From Photobacterium marinum (lineage in GTDB: Bacteria > Pseudomonadota > Gammaproteobacteria > Enterobacterales > Vibrionaceae), in contig NZ_AMZO01000035.1 in assembly GCF_000331515.1 (NCBI RefSeq), positions 17,724 to 81,723 on the forward strand: a stretch of 64,000 bases of DNA, read 5' to 3'. The position numbers and the translations under genes are program-made. This document shows positions 34,440-42,527 of the stretch, piece after piece. Position 1 is the stretch's first letter, and every line of letters starts with the position of its first letter. The notes beneath the pieces were generated by a model. The model was not told the origin of the DNA, made no database searches, and worked only from the letters and a program-made list of their open reading frames with translations.

Positions 34440-36827
34440 TTAGTCACGTAATGAAGCACCGAAACGCTCAGCAAGTACTGCAACAATGCTATCAACTGCA
34501 CCAGAGATATCTGCTTCTTCAAGCGTACGCTCAGCAGATTGTAGTGTCAGGGCAATTGCAAGGCTCTTCTGACCTTCTTCGATACCTTTACCACGGTATA
34601 CGTCGAACAGATTTACGTCTGTCAGCAACTCACCGCCGTTTGCGCGGCAAACTTCAACAACGTCACCAGCAGAAACTTCTTCGTTCACTACTACTGCGAT
34701 ATCACGACGGTTTGCAGGGAACTTAGACAACGCTACTGCTTCAGGAATCACACGGGTATCAATTGCAGACCACTCGATTTCGAATACGATAGTGCGGCCG
34801 TTAAGACCAAACTTACGCTCAAGCTCAGGGTGAACAGTACCGATAACACCAACCTCTTTACCGTCAACAACGATTGCTGCAGACTGGCCAGGGTGAAGTG
34901 CCGGGTGCTTAACGGCTTTGAAACCGTATGCTTTCTCGTTAGCAGTCAGCTCAAGAATCGCTTCCAGATCACCTTTCAGGTCGAAGAAATCAACAGTGTT
35001 AGTGTCAATATCCCAATGCTCTTCGCTGCGAGTACCGGCAATAACACCAGCCAGCATTGGCTCCTGGCGCATACCATTTTCAGCAGTTTCACATGGAATG
35101 AAACGCAGGCCGTATTCGAACAGGCGAACTCGTGGCTGTTGACGCTTCTGGTTGTGAACAACTGTGTTCAGCAGACCCTGGATCAGACCCAGACGCATTG
35201 CAGACATATCCGCAGAGATCGGGTTTGGCAGAACCAGTGGCTCAACGTCAGGCACGATTAGTTTCTGCTGATCTGGCTCAACGAAGCTATAAGTGATCGC
35301 TTCGTGGAAACCACGGTCTACAAGCAGGTCACGAACACGTTTAAGAGGCTGGTTTGCTTCTTTGTGATCGTTCATTTTCAATGCCGCAGCAGGCGACTGA
35401 TTTGGAATATTGTTGTAACCATAGATACGACCAACTTCTTCAATCAGATCCTGTTCGATAGCGATATCGAAACGCCATGTCGGAGCTGTAGCAGCCCAGC
35501 CTTCAGCTGTTGCTTCAACAGACATACCAAGGCGTTCAAGAATCTCAACAACGTCAGCATCTTCAATGTGGTGACCCAGCAAGTTATCCAGCTTAATACG
35601 ACGCAGAGTTACTTTGTTCGGCTTAGGCAGATCAGCTTCAGACTCAACAGTTACAACAGGTGCAACTTCACCACCGCAGATCTCAACGATAAGCTGAGTA
35701 GCACGCTCCATTGCACTAGCCTGAAGAGCATAGTCCACACCACGCTCAAAACGCATTGAGGAGTCAGTGTGCAGACCGTAGCTACGTGCACGACCACGGA
35801 TTGCGTCAGGTGCGAAGAAAGCGCATTCCAGCATGATGTCAGTTGTACCAGACATAACACCTGACAGTTCACCACCGAAGATACCAGCCATTGCCAGTGC
35901 CTTATTGTGGTCAGCAACAACCAGAGTATCTGTATTCAGCACAACTTCTGAACCGTCAAGAAGAGTCAGCTTCTCGTCCTGCTCAGCCATGCGAACAACG
36001 ATACCGCCTTCAATCTTAGCTAGATCGAATGCGTGCATTGGCTGGCCCTGCTCAAGCAGTACGTAGTTAGTGATATCAACAACAGGATCGATTGAACGGA
36101 TACCACAACGACGCAGTTTTTCCTGCATCCATAGTGGAGTTTCAGCTTTCACGTTTACATTCTTGATCACACGACCAAGGTAACGTGGACATGCCGCTGA
36201 TTCTTTAACTTCGATAGAAACTGTATCGTCGATAGACGGTGCAACAGCGTCTACTGCTGGCTCAGTTACGTCAGTACGGTTCAGTACACCAACTTCACGA
36301 GCCATACCACGGATGCTAAAGCAGTCAGCACGGTTTGCTGTCAGGTCAACGTCTACAGTTACGTCATCAAGACCCAGGAATTCGCGGAAATCAGTACCAA
36401 GTACCGCATCTTCAGCCAGTTCCATGATGCCGTCAGACTCAACATCAATACCCAGCTCGGTGAATGAGCAAAGCATACCGTGAGAAGGCTGGCCACGCAG
36501 TTTCGCTTTTTTAATCTTGAAGTCACCAGGAAGTACTGCACCAACAGTCGCTACAGCAACTTTCAGGCCCAGACGACAGTTAGGCGCACCACAAACGATG
36601 TCCAGCAGTTCTTCTTCACCAACATCAACTTTAGTAACGCGTAGTTTGTCGGCATCCGGGTGCTGAGCACACTCAACAACCTGACCTACTTTAACGCCAG
36701 TGAAAGAGCCGGCTACAGGCAGTACGTCGTCTACCTCAAGGCCAGCCATTGTAATTTGGTGAGTAAGTTCATCAGTAGTAACAGAAGGACTTACCCACTC
36801 ACGAAGCCATGATTCGCTGAATTTCAT
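34440..36827 (-). CDS. pheT: Phenylalanyl-tRNA synthetase beta subunit
   Basis: A 795-residue protein identical in length class to E. coli PheT. Domains in order: N-terminal tRNA-binding OB fold (about 40-150, VGQVVECAQHPDADKLRVTKVD), B3/B4 editing module, B5, the inactive synthetase-like core, and the C-terminal ferredoxin-fold anticodon-binding domain. With PheS it forms the alpha2-beta2 enzyme charging tRNA-Phe and edits Tyr-tRNA-Phe. It starts 18 bases after pheS. Confidence 0.97.
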   Translation of the reverse strand: MKFSESWLREWVSPSVTTDELTHQITMAGLEVDDVLPVAGSFTGVKVGQVVECAQHPDADKLRVTKVDVGEEELLDIVCGAPNCRLGLKVAVATVGAVLPGDFKIKKAKLRGQPSHGMLCSFTELGIDVESDGIMELAEDAVLGTDFREFLGLDDVTVDVDLTANRADCFSIRGMAREVGVLNRTDVTEPAVDAVAPSIDDTVSIEVKESAACPRYLGRVIKNVNVKAETPLWMQEKLRRCGIRSIDPVVDITNYVLLEQGQPMHAFDLAKIEGGIVVRMAEQDEKLTLLDGSEVVLNTDTLVVADHNKALAMAGIFGGELSGVMSGTTDIMLECAFFAPDAIRGRARSYGLHTDSSMRFERGVDYALQASAMERATQLIVEICGGEVAPVVTVESEADLPKPNKVTLRRIKLDNLLGHHIEDADVVEILERLGMSVEATAEGWAATAPTWRFDIAIEQDLIEEVGRIYGYNNIPNQSPAAALKMNDHKEANQPLKRVRDLLVDRGFHEAITYSFVEPDQQKLIVPDVEPLVLPNPISADMSAMRLGLIQGLLNTVVHNQKRQQPRVRLFEYGLRFIPCETAENGMRQEPMLAGVIAGTRSEEHWDIDTNTVDFFDLKGDLEAILELTANEKAYGFKAVKHPALHPGQSAAIVVDGKEVGVIGTVHPELERKFGLNGRTIVFEIEWSAIDTRVIPEAVALSKFPANRRDIAVVVNEEVSAGDVVEVCRANGGELLTDVNLFDVYRGKGIEEGQKSLAIALTLQSAERTLEEADISGAVDSIVAVLAERFGASLRD

Positions 36828-36845
36828 AGTGTTTAAACCTCTGGA

Positions 36846-37829
36846 TTACTTGAACTGTTTTAGGAAACGAAGATCGTTCTCGAAGAATGCACGCAGATCG
36901 TTTACGCCGTAACGCAGCATAGTCAGACGCTCTACACCCATACCGAAAGCAAAACCAGAGTATTTCTCAGGGTCGATACCTACGCTACGTAGTACGTTCG
37001 GGTGAACCATACCGCAGCCCAGAACCTCAAGCCACTTACCATTCTTACCTTTAACGTCTACTTCCGCAGAAGGCTCAGTGAATGGGAAGTAAGAAGGACG
37101 GAAACGTACTTCCACTTCTTCTTCAAAGAAGTTACACAGGAAGTCGTGCAGAATACCTTTCAGCTGAGCAAAGTTTACGTTCTCATCCACCAGCATACCT
37201 TCCACCTGGTGGAACATTGGGGTATGAGTCTGATCGTAGTCGTTACGGTATACACGGCCCGGAGCGATGAAACGGAATGGTGGCTTACCATTTTCCATCG
37301 TACGGATCTGAACGCCAGACGTATGAGTACGAAGCATTAGATCTGGGTTAAAGAAGAAAGTATCGTGATCCGTACGCGCAGGGTGATCTGCTGCAATGTT
37401 CAGCGCATCAAAGTTGTGGAAAGCATCTTCAATTTCTGGACCAGACTCAGTGTTGAAGCCCAGCTCACCAAAGAATTTCTCAATTCGCTCAACAGTGCGT
37501 GTTACAGGGTGAAGACCGCCGTTTTCAATACGACGACCTGGCAAAGTAACATCAATCGTTTCTGCAGCCAGTTTCGCTTCCAGCTCAGCACGCTGCAGCG
37601 CATCTTTGCGAGCTGCGATAGCTTGTTGAACCGCACCTTTGGCTTTGTTGATCTCCTGACCAGCAGAGCGACGCTCTTCTGGTGGAAGCTTGCCCAAGCC
37701 TTGTAGTTGAAGGGTTAGCTCACCCTTCTTGCCCAAATATTGGACGCGGACTTCGTCCAGAGCGACTAATGAATCAGCCTGCTCAATAGCTGCCGTTGCG
37801 TTGGCAATAATCTCGTCTAGATGTTGCAT
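36846..37829 (-). CDS. pheS: Phenylalanyl-tRNA synthetase alpha subunit
   Basis: A 327-residue catalytic subunit, the same length as E. coli PheS. The class II motifs are present (motif 2 FRFIAPGRVYRNDYDQTH, motif 3 GFAFGMGVERLTML), after an N-terminal coiled coil that binds tRNA. The start at 37829 lies five bases after GAGG, and an ATG at 37844 has none. pheS-pheT form one operon here. Unlike E. coli it is not joined to rplT: rplT has a terminator and two opposite-strand genes intervene. Confidence 0.97.
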   Translation of the reverse strand: MQHLDEIIANATAAIEQADSLVALDEVRVQYLGKKGELTLQLQGLGKLPPEERRSAGQEINKAKGAVQQAIAARKDALQRAELEAKLAAETIDVTLPGRRIENGGLHPVTRTVERIEKFFGELGFNTESGPEIEDAFHNFDALNIAADHPARTDHDTFFFNPDLMLRTHTSGVQIRTMENGKPPFRFIAPGRVYRNDYDQTHTPMFHQVEGMLVDENVNFAQLKGILHDFLCNFFEEEVEVRFRPSYFPFTEPSAEVDVKGKNGKWLEVLGCGMVHPNVLRSVGIDPEKYSGFAFGMGVERLTMLRYGVNDLRAFFENDLRFLKQFK

Positions 37830-38233
37830 CGTTTCCTCATCCACCTTCAGGTGGCGTCCTTAAGGGAGATATAAATTCGCGTAACGATACATACTAAAGA
37901 AACATGCGTCTAAATCCAAATCGAATCGCATCAAAAAGGTTGTTTTGAGCGAAAAAAAGTCGCCTTTCTACGCTTTAGTGACTTTTCAGTTAAGTAGCTG
38001 TTCAATCAATGAGAATTTCTTGACCTTGAGAGAAATAAATAATGGTCATACCGGAAAAGACCAAGGCAAAAAAGCCTTTCTTTGAAATCATTATGACAAA
38101 CTAACCAAGTTTATTTTTTGCCAACTAATAGTTCCTACATAAACATCAAACAGTTGGGGTTGCGAAATTGGACAGACTCATCTAAATTAATTGCACGGTG
38201 TTTTATATTTACTCTTAAACAAGGAGATAGACG
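37830..38233. other. Divergent control region of pheST and the yiaA/B-like gene
   Basis: About 400 bases that must hold promoters for both directions. On the minus strand there is a possible phenylalanine-containing leader ORF (38002-38091), an AAGGC/GCCTT hairpin inside it, and a perfect CCACCT/AGGTGG hairpin just before pheS. A clear attenuator with a T tract was not identified. Confidence 0.4.
38002..38091 (-). CDS. Possible pheST leader peptide
   Basis: A 29-codon frame upstream of pheS on the same strand with four Phe codons (residues 7, 8, 12 and 20). E. coli pheST is controlled by attenuation through the Phe-rich PheM leader peptide. The ribosome binding site is poor, Phe codons are spread out, and no unambiguous terminator/antiterminator pair follows, so this is weak. 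Confidence 0.22.
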   Translation of the reverse strand: MISKKGFFALVFSGMTIIYFSQGQEILID

Positions 38234-38491
38234 ATGAGAGAACAAGATAAATATTGGCTGGTTTATGCAAAAGCAACTTTTATCATTGCTGTCATTGCCA
38301 TGGTGATTAGCATCATTAAGTTACCCGGTGATCTTCTGGTTAAAGGCTACTACAGTATCTGCAGCCTGTTCCTTGTCAGCGCAACCATCACTTTAAGTAA
38401 AGCTGTTCGTGATGAAGCAGAATCTAAACGCCTGTTAAACAAGCTAGAAGAAGCTAAAGCGGCACAAATTCTGACAGACCTTGATGAGTAA
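38234..38491 (+). CDS. YiaA/YiaB-family inner membrane protein
   Basis: An 85-residue protein with two membrane helices (residues about 13-29 and 36-56) and a charged C-terminal helix. The WLVYAKATFIIAVIAMVISI and KGYYSICSLFLVSATITLSK segments match the two-helix YiaA/YiaB family. AAGGAG lies seven bases before the ATG. Function of the family is unknown. It overlaps closely (3 bases gap) with a coiled-coil gene, forming a two-gene unit between rplT and pheS, opposite in direction to both. Confidence 0.82.
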   Translation: MREQDKYWLVYAKATFIIAVIAMVISIIKLPGDLLVKGYYSICSLFLVSATITLSKAVRDEAESKRLLNKLEEAKAAQILTDLDE

Positions 38492-38494
38492 GAC

Positions 38495-38944
38495 ATGTCT
38501 CTAGCGTCTCAAATTAACCTTCTAGTACAACAACTTGCCTCTCTCCGGCAAGTTGTTATATCACTTGAAAGCAACATCCAAGATGCTTACGAGCAACTTG
38601 AGTACAATCAACAGTTATTAAAGCAGAATGAAGAGCGTATTCAGTTGATCATGGATCAACCTGAGAGTCAGCGTAATAGTAAAACTTGTTTTAAAGCCAA
38701 AGTTCGAGAAAACCTCAGAATAAAACAAAAGCAACTTCAGTTAACAGAAAACATTAACAGAAAGCAAAAAGGTCTAAAACAGCTAAATAATGAAATAGCA
38801 AAGACGAAACAAGTACTGCTTCGCTGGCGAAAACAACACCAATCGGAGTTACCCCAAATCCCGGCTCTCTCTACCAAGCTGGAACTCAAACAAAAATCAG
38901 CGCAACTGGAACTGTTACTTAAAGGCTATGGAGTGAATATTTAA
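38495..38944 (+). CDS. Hypothetical coiled-coil protein
   Basis: A 149-residue, Gln- and Lys-rich protein that is helical along its length with two coiled-coil stretches (about residues 5-50 and 68-115). I recognise no family. It starts three bases after the YiaA/B-like gene, so it is surely co-translated with it. No membrane segment or signal peptide is seen; it may dock to the cytoplasmic tail of its partner. Confidence 0.72.
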   Translation: MSLASQINLLVQQLASLRQVVISLESNIQDAYEQLEYNQQLLKQNEERIQLIMDQPESQRNSKTCFKAKVRENLRIKQKQLQLTENINRKQKGLKQLNNEIAKTKQVLLRWRKQHQSELPQIPALSTKLELKQKSAQLELLLKGYGVNI

Positions 38945-39017
38945 GAAAGGCAATAAAGGCTGATGGACGAAAAGCTATCGTCATCAATGAGCCCGTGATT
39001 ACAGACAACCTACCAAA

Positions 39018-39046
39018 CGAAAAAAGGAGAGCCGAAGCTCTCCTTT
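39018..39046 (-). terminator. Terminator after rplT
   Basis: On the minus strand AAAGGAGAGC / GCTCTCCTTT with a 4-base loop, then TTTTCG. It separates rplT from pheST, which are joined in E. coli. Confidence 0.88.
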
Positions 39047-39066
39047 CCCATCAAAACTGACTGAAA

Positions 39067-39420
39067 TTACAGTGCAGCTTTTGCTTTTTCAACTAGTACT
39101 GTGAAAGTAGCTTTGTCGAATACAGCGATGTCAGCAAGGATCTTACGATCGATCTCGATAGATGCTTTCTTAAGACCGTTGATGAAGCGGCTGTAAGACA
39201 TACCGTTCTGACGAGCAGCAGCGTTGATACGTGCAATCCATAGTTGACGGAAAGTACGTTTCTTGTTGCGACGGTCACGGTAAGCGTACTGACCAGCTTT
39301 AGTTACTGCTTGGAAAGCTACGCGGTAAACACGTGAACGTGCACCGTAGTAACCTTTAGCTTGTTTAAGAACTTTCTTGTGACGTGCACGTGCTTGTACA
39401 CCACGTTTTACGCGAGGCAT
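39067..39420 (-). CDS. rplT: 50S ribosomal protein L20
   Basis: A 117-residue basic protein beginning MPRVKRGVQARARHKK, with the family segment FRQLWIARINAAARQNGMSY. Needed early in 50S assembly; in E. coli it also represses its own operon by binding the rpmI leader mRNA. AGGAG precedes the ATG by six bases. Third ribosome-related gene in the infC-rpmI-rplT unit. Confidence 0.98.
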   Translation of the reverse strand: MPRVKRGVQARARHKKVLKQAKGYYGARSRVYRVAFQAVTKAGQYAYRDRRNKKRTFRQLWIARINAAARQNGMSYSRFINGLKKASIEIDRKILADIAVFDKATFTVLVEKAKAAL

Positions 39421-39461
39421 AGGAGACTCCTAACTAAATTAAAATATAAAACTAAAAACGA

Positions 39462-39656
39462 TTAAGCGAACGGAAGCATACGTGCAACAGCTGCTACTTC
39501 ACATGCAGGAAGGATAGCGTTTGGACGTAGCTGACGTTTGTTCTTAGTAGTACGTTTAGTCAGGATGTGACGCTTAGTTGCGTGCTTAAACTTAAAGCCA
39601 CCAGCAGTTTTCTTGAAACGCTTAGCAGCACCTTTGTTGGATTTCATCTTAGGCAT
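39462..39656 (-). CDS. rpmI: 50S ribosomal protein L35
   Basis: A 64-residue basic protein (MPKMKSNKGAAKRFKKT, then KRHILTKRTTKNKRQLR), the standard length. The start at 39656 follows GGAG by seven bases; an in-frame upstream ATG at 39671 lacks one. A terminator-like hairpin lies upstream between infC and rpmI. Confidence 0.97.
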   Translation of the reverse strand: MPKMKSNKGAAKRFKKTAGGFKFKHATKRHILTKRTTKNKRQLRPNAILPACEVAAVARMLPFA

Positions 39657-39702
39657 GATGAGACTCCGCATTGTTGATAGTTAATAACATAGTAATCAGG
39701 CG

Positions 39703-39733
39703 AACAAAAAGCGCTGCAATTAAGCAGCGCTTT
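39703..39733 (-). terminator. Terminator-like hairpin between infC and rpmI
   Basis: On the minus strand a perfect 10-bp stem AAAGCGCTGC / GCAGCGCTTT with a 6-base loop is followed by TTTTTG, 20 bases after infC. Since rpmI lacks an evident separate promoter region beyond 50 bases, this is probably a partial terminator or attenuator that sets the ratio of IF3 to L35/L20, or part of the L20-responsive leader. Confidence 0.75.
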
Positions 39734-39753
39734 ATGCTACTTGAATGCCGTAA

Positions 39754-40305
39754 TTACTTCTTCTTAGGGGCAAGCATCATCGTCATTTGACGACCTTCAA
39801 CCTTACTAGGGAAGCTCTCAACAACCGCTAGGTCGCCCAGGTCATCCTTAATTCGGTTTAGAAGATCGATACCAAGACTCTGGTGGGCCATTTCACGACC
39901 GCGGAAACGCAGCGTTACTTTACCCTTGTTGCCCTCTTCTAAAAAGCGAGTCAGGTTGCGCAGTTTTACCTGATAATCGCCTTCGTCTGTACCAGGACGG
40001 AATTTAACTTCCTTAACCTGGATTTGTTTCTGCTTTTTCTTTTGCTCTTTAGCAGCCTTGCTCTTTTCGAACAGGTACTTGCCATAGTCCATCACACGAC
40101 AAACTGGTGGCTCGGCATTAGGGCTGATTTCAACTAGATCTACACCAGCTTCATGAGCAGCACTCATTGCTTCTTCAATAGAAACAACACCAATTGACTC
40201 ACCATCAATACCAGTAAGACGCACTTCGCGTACACCACGGATTTCGCCATTCAGACGATGTGGGTTTTGCTTAACTGGTGCTTGGGTTCTTCTTCCGCCT
40301 TTAAT
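39754..40305 (-). CDS. infC: Translation initiation factor IF-3, with AUU start codon
   Basis: A 183-residue protein. The conserved body (GVDLVEISPNAEPPVCRVMDYGK, then the C-terminal domain with FRGREMAHQ and SFPSKVEGRQM) extends upstream of the first ATG-type codon to ATT AAA GGC GGA AGA AGA at 40305, giving the normal N-terminus (I/M)KGGRR...NPHRLNGEIR. GGAGG lies eight bases before the ATT, inside the last codons of thrS. This is the AUU start known from E. coli infC, where IF3 discriminates against its own start codon to regulate itself. An ATG/GTG-based start at 40224 would lose 27 residues of the N-terminal domain. It begins 3 bases after the thrS stop. Confidence 0.96.
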   Translation of the reverse strand: MKGGRRTQAPVKQNPHRLNGEIRGVREVRLTGIDGESIGVVSIEEAMSAAHEAGVDLVEISPNAEPPVCRVMDYGKYLFEKSKAAKEQKKKQKQIQVKEVKFRPGTDEGDYQVKLRNLTRFLEEGNKGKVTLRFRGREMAHQSLGIDLLNRIKDDLGDLAVVESFPSKVEGRQMTMMLAPKKK

Positions 40306-40308
40306 ACC

Positions 40309-42237
40309 TTATTCCTCCACAATATTGAGCTTACGACTGCTAACTTCTTGCTGCAGGTAAGCAACAAGATCATCAATCTTAAATTTACCCAAATCTTTAC
40401 CCTTGCGAGTACGAACTGCAATCTCGCCTGCTTCGACCTCTTTGTCGCCACAAACAAGCATGTAAGGCACTCGCTTCAAAGTATGTTCGCGAATTTTAAA
40501 GCCAATCTTCTCATTTCTCAAGTCCGCATTGACCCTAATTCCACTTTTTTGCAGTTTTTCGACTACTTGTTGAACATATTCTGACTGGCTGTCAGTAATA
40601 TTCATCACAACTGCTTGTTGTGGCGCCAACCAAGTAGGGAAGAAACCAGCATATTCTTCGATAAGGATACCGATAAAGCGTTCCAGAGAACCAAGAATTG
40701 CACGGTGGATCATAACAGGCGTATGACGCTCGTTATCTTCGCCAACATAAGTTGCACCCAGACGCTCAGGAAGTGCGAAGTCTAACTGAACTGTACCGCA
40801 CTGCCAAGCACGATCCAGACAGTCATGCAAAGTAAATTCGATCTTAGGACCGTAAAATGCACCTTCACCCTCTTGAATTTCGTATGGGATCTCCATAGAT
40901 TCTAGTGCAAGTTTCAGGTCTGACTCAGCTTTATCCCACATTTCATCAGAACCTACACGTTTCTCTGGGCGTGTAGACAGCTTAACAACGATGTTGTTGA
41001 AGCCGAAGGTCTGGTATGTGTCGTAAACCATCTTGATACAAGATGTTACTTCCTGCTGAACCTGGCTTTCAGTACAGAAGATGTGTGCATCATCCTGTGT
41101 GAAACCACGAACACGCATCAAGCCGTGCAGTGCGCCTGATGGCTCGTTACGGTGACAGCAACCAAACTCAGCCATACGCAGAGGCAGATCACGGTAAGAC
41201 TTCAGACCCTGATTGAAGATCTGAACGTGACCAGGACAGTTCATTGGCTTAACTGCGTATTCACGGTTCTCAGAAGAAGTCGTGAACATGTTTTCTGCGT
41301 ACTTGTCCCAGTGACCAGAACGTTCCCACAGAACGCGGTCCATCATCAGAGGACCTTTAACTTCCTGATAGCCGTACTCGTTCAGTTTATCACGTACGAA
41401 TACTTCAAGCTCGCGGAATACAGTCCAGCCATTATGGTGCCAGAATACCATACCCGGTGCTTCTTGCTGCATGTGGTACAGGTCAAGCTGCTTACCAAGT
41501 TTACGGTGGTCACGCTTAGCCGCTTCTTCAAGACGGGTAAGGTGAGCTTTAAGTGCTTTCTTATCAGCAAAAGCAGTACCGTAGATACGCTGAAGCATCT
41601 TGTTATCGCTGTTACCACGCCAGTACGCACCAGCAACATTCAGCAGTTTAAAGTGCTGACAGAAGCTCATGTTCGGTACGTGCGGACCACGACACATATC
41701 GATGTATTCTTCGTGGTGGTACAGACCCGGACGATCATCACGATCTACGTTCTCATCCAGGATTTCCATCTTGTAGGTTTCGCCACGTGATTCAAATGCA
41801 TCACGTGCTTCCTGCCAGCTTACTTTCTTCTTGATAACTTGGTATTTGGTCTTAGCCAGTTCTACCATGCGTTTTTCAATCACTTCCAGGTCTTCCTGGG
41901 TTAGAGATTGCTCAAGATCGATGTCGTAGTAGAAACCGTTGTCAATCGTTGGACCGATTGCCATTTTAACATCAGGGTAAAGCTGTTTGATGGCATGACC
42001 CAGAAGGTGAGCACAAGAGTGACGGATGATTTCCAGACCGTCTTCATCTTTTGCTGTGATAATTTCCAGGCTAGCGTCGCTCTCAATCAGATCGCAAGCA
42101 TCTACGCGAACACCGTCAACACGACCAGCGATACAAGCTTTCGCAAGACCAGGACCGATAGACAGAGCCACATCCATAGTTGATACAGGGTTTTCGAACT
42201 GACGCTGACTGCCGTCAGGAAGTGTAATTACAGGCAT
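40309..42237 (-). CDS. thrS: Threonyl-tRNA synthetase
   Basis: A 642-residue class II synthetase, the same length as E. coli ThrS. Order: TGS domain (1-62), editing domain with HSCAHLLGHA, catalytic core with zinc ligands (Cys in MKPMNCPGH), motif 2 FGCCHRNEPSGALHG region and STRPEKRVG, and the anticodon-binding domain. It charges tRNA-Thr and removes Ser. AAAGGA lies before the ATG. A hairpin in the leader (42256-42270) may serve the tRNA-mimicking autoregulation known in E. coli. Confidence 0.98.
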   Translation of the reverse strand: MPVITLPDGSQRQFENPVSTMDVALSIGPGLAKACIAGRVDGVRVDACDLIESDASLEIITAKDEDGLEIIRHSCAHLLGHAIKQLYPDVKMAIGPTIDNGFYYDIDLEQSLTQEDLEVIEKRMVELAKTKYQVIKKKVSWQEARDAFESRGETYKMEILDENVDRDDRPGLYHHEEYIDMCRGPHVPNMSFCQHFKLLNVAGAYWRGNSDNKMLQRIYGTAFADKKALKAHLTRLEEAAKRDHRKLGKQLDLYHMQQEAPGMVFWHHNGWTVFRELEVFVRDKLNEYGYQEVKGPLMMDRVLWERSGHWDKYAENMFTTSSENREYAVKPMNCPGHVQIFNQGLKSYRDLPLRMAEFGCCHRNEPSGALHGLMRVRGFTQDDAHIFCTESQVQQEVTSCIKMVYDTYQTFGFNNIVVKLSTRPEKRVGSDEMWDKAESDLKLALESMEIPYEIQEGEGAFYGPKIEFTLHDCLDRAWQCGTVQLDFALPERLGATYVGEDNERHTPVMIHRAILGSLERFIGILIEEYAGFFPTWLAPQQAVVMNITDSQSEYVQQVVEKLQKSGIRVNADLRNEKIGFKIREHTLKRVPYMLVCGDKEVEAGEIAVRTRKGKDLGKFKIDDLVAYLQQEVSSRKLNIVEE

Positions 42238-42255
42238 GTATATATCCTTTCACAG

Positions 42256-42270
42256 TGGTGCCACACACCA
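42256..42270 (-). promoter_or_regulatory. Leader hairpin upstream of thrS, possible operator
   Basis: TGGTG / CACCA stem with loop TGTGG on the minus strand, 18 bases upstream of the ATG. The loop contains UGU, the anticodon of one tRNA-Thr. In E. coli ThrS binds anticodon-arm-like hairpins in its own leader to block translation. The match rests on position and loop only. Confidence 0.3.
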
Positions 42271-42465
42271 AGTAGCACATGTTGAATTAAGTTAAGCTTA
42301 GAGAAGCTTATATGAATGAAGCGCTTCTGAATCGTCACCACAATACTGAGCAGCACACTGAAACAGAAACGAAGGCGCAACTATAACAAACGGCTACGCC
42401 TGATTGCAAAGACACGAGTAAATTAATTTCTCACCTTTGCAAATTTATTACAAAACACTCTCTAT

Positions 42466-42504
42466 ATAAAAAGCTGGCGGCTTTCGTATAAAAGCCACCA
42501 GCTT
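42466..42504 (-). terminator. Terminator of the 42.5 kb chemoreceptor gene
   Basis: On the minus strand AAGCTGGTGGCTTT / AAAGCCGCCAGCTT (14 bp, one G:T) with a 6-base loop followed by TTTATATAG. Confidence 0.82.
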
Positions 42505-42527
42505 AATTGAAGGTCTATTATTCGAAA

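Noticed and set aside
35304..35759. 151-residue ORF on the strand opposite to pheT, and other long antisense frames (34830-35261, 41152-41790, 37365-37706)
   Set aside because: They mirror strongly conserved genes on the other strand and arise from codon bias; no start signals.
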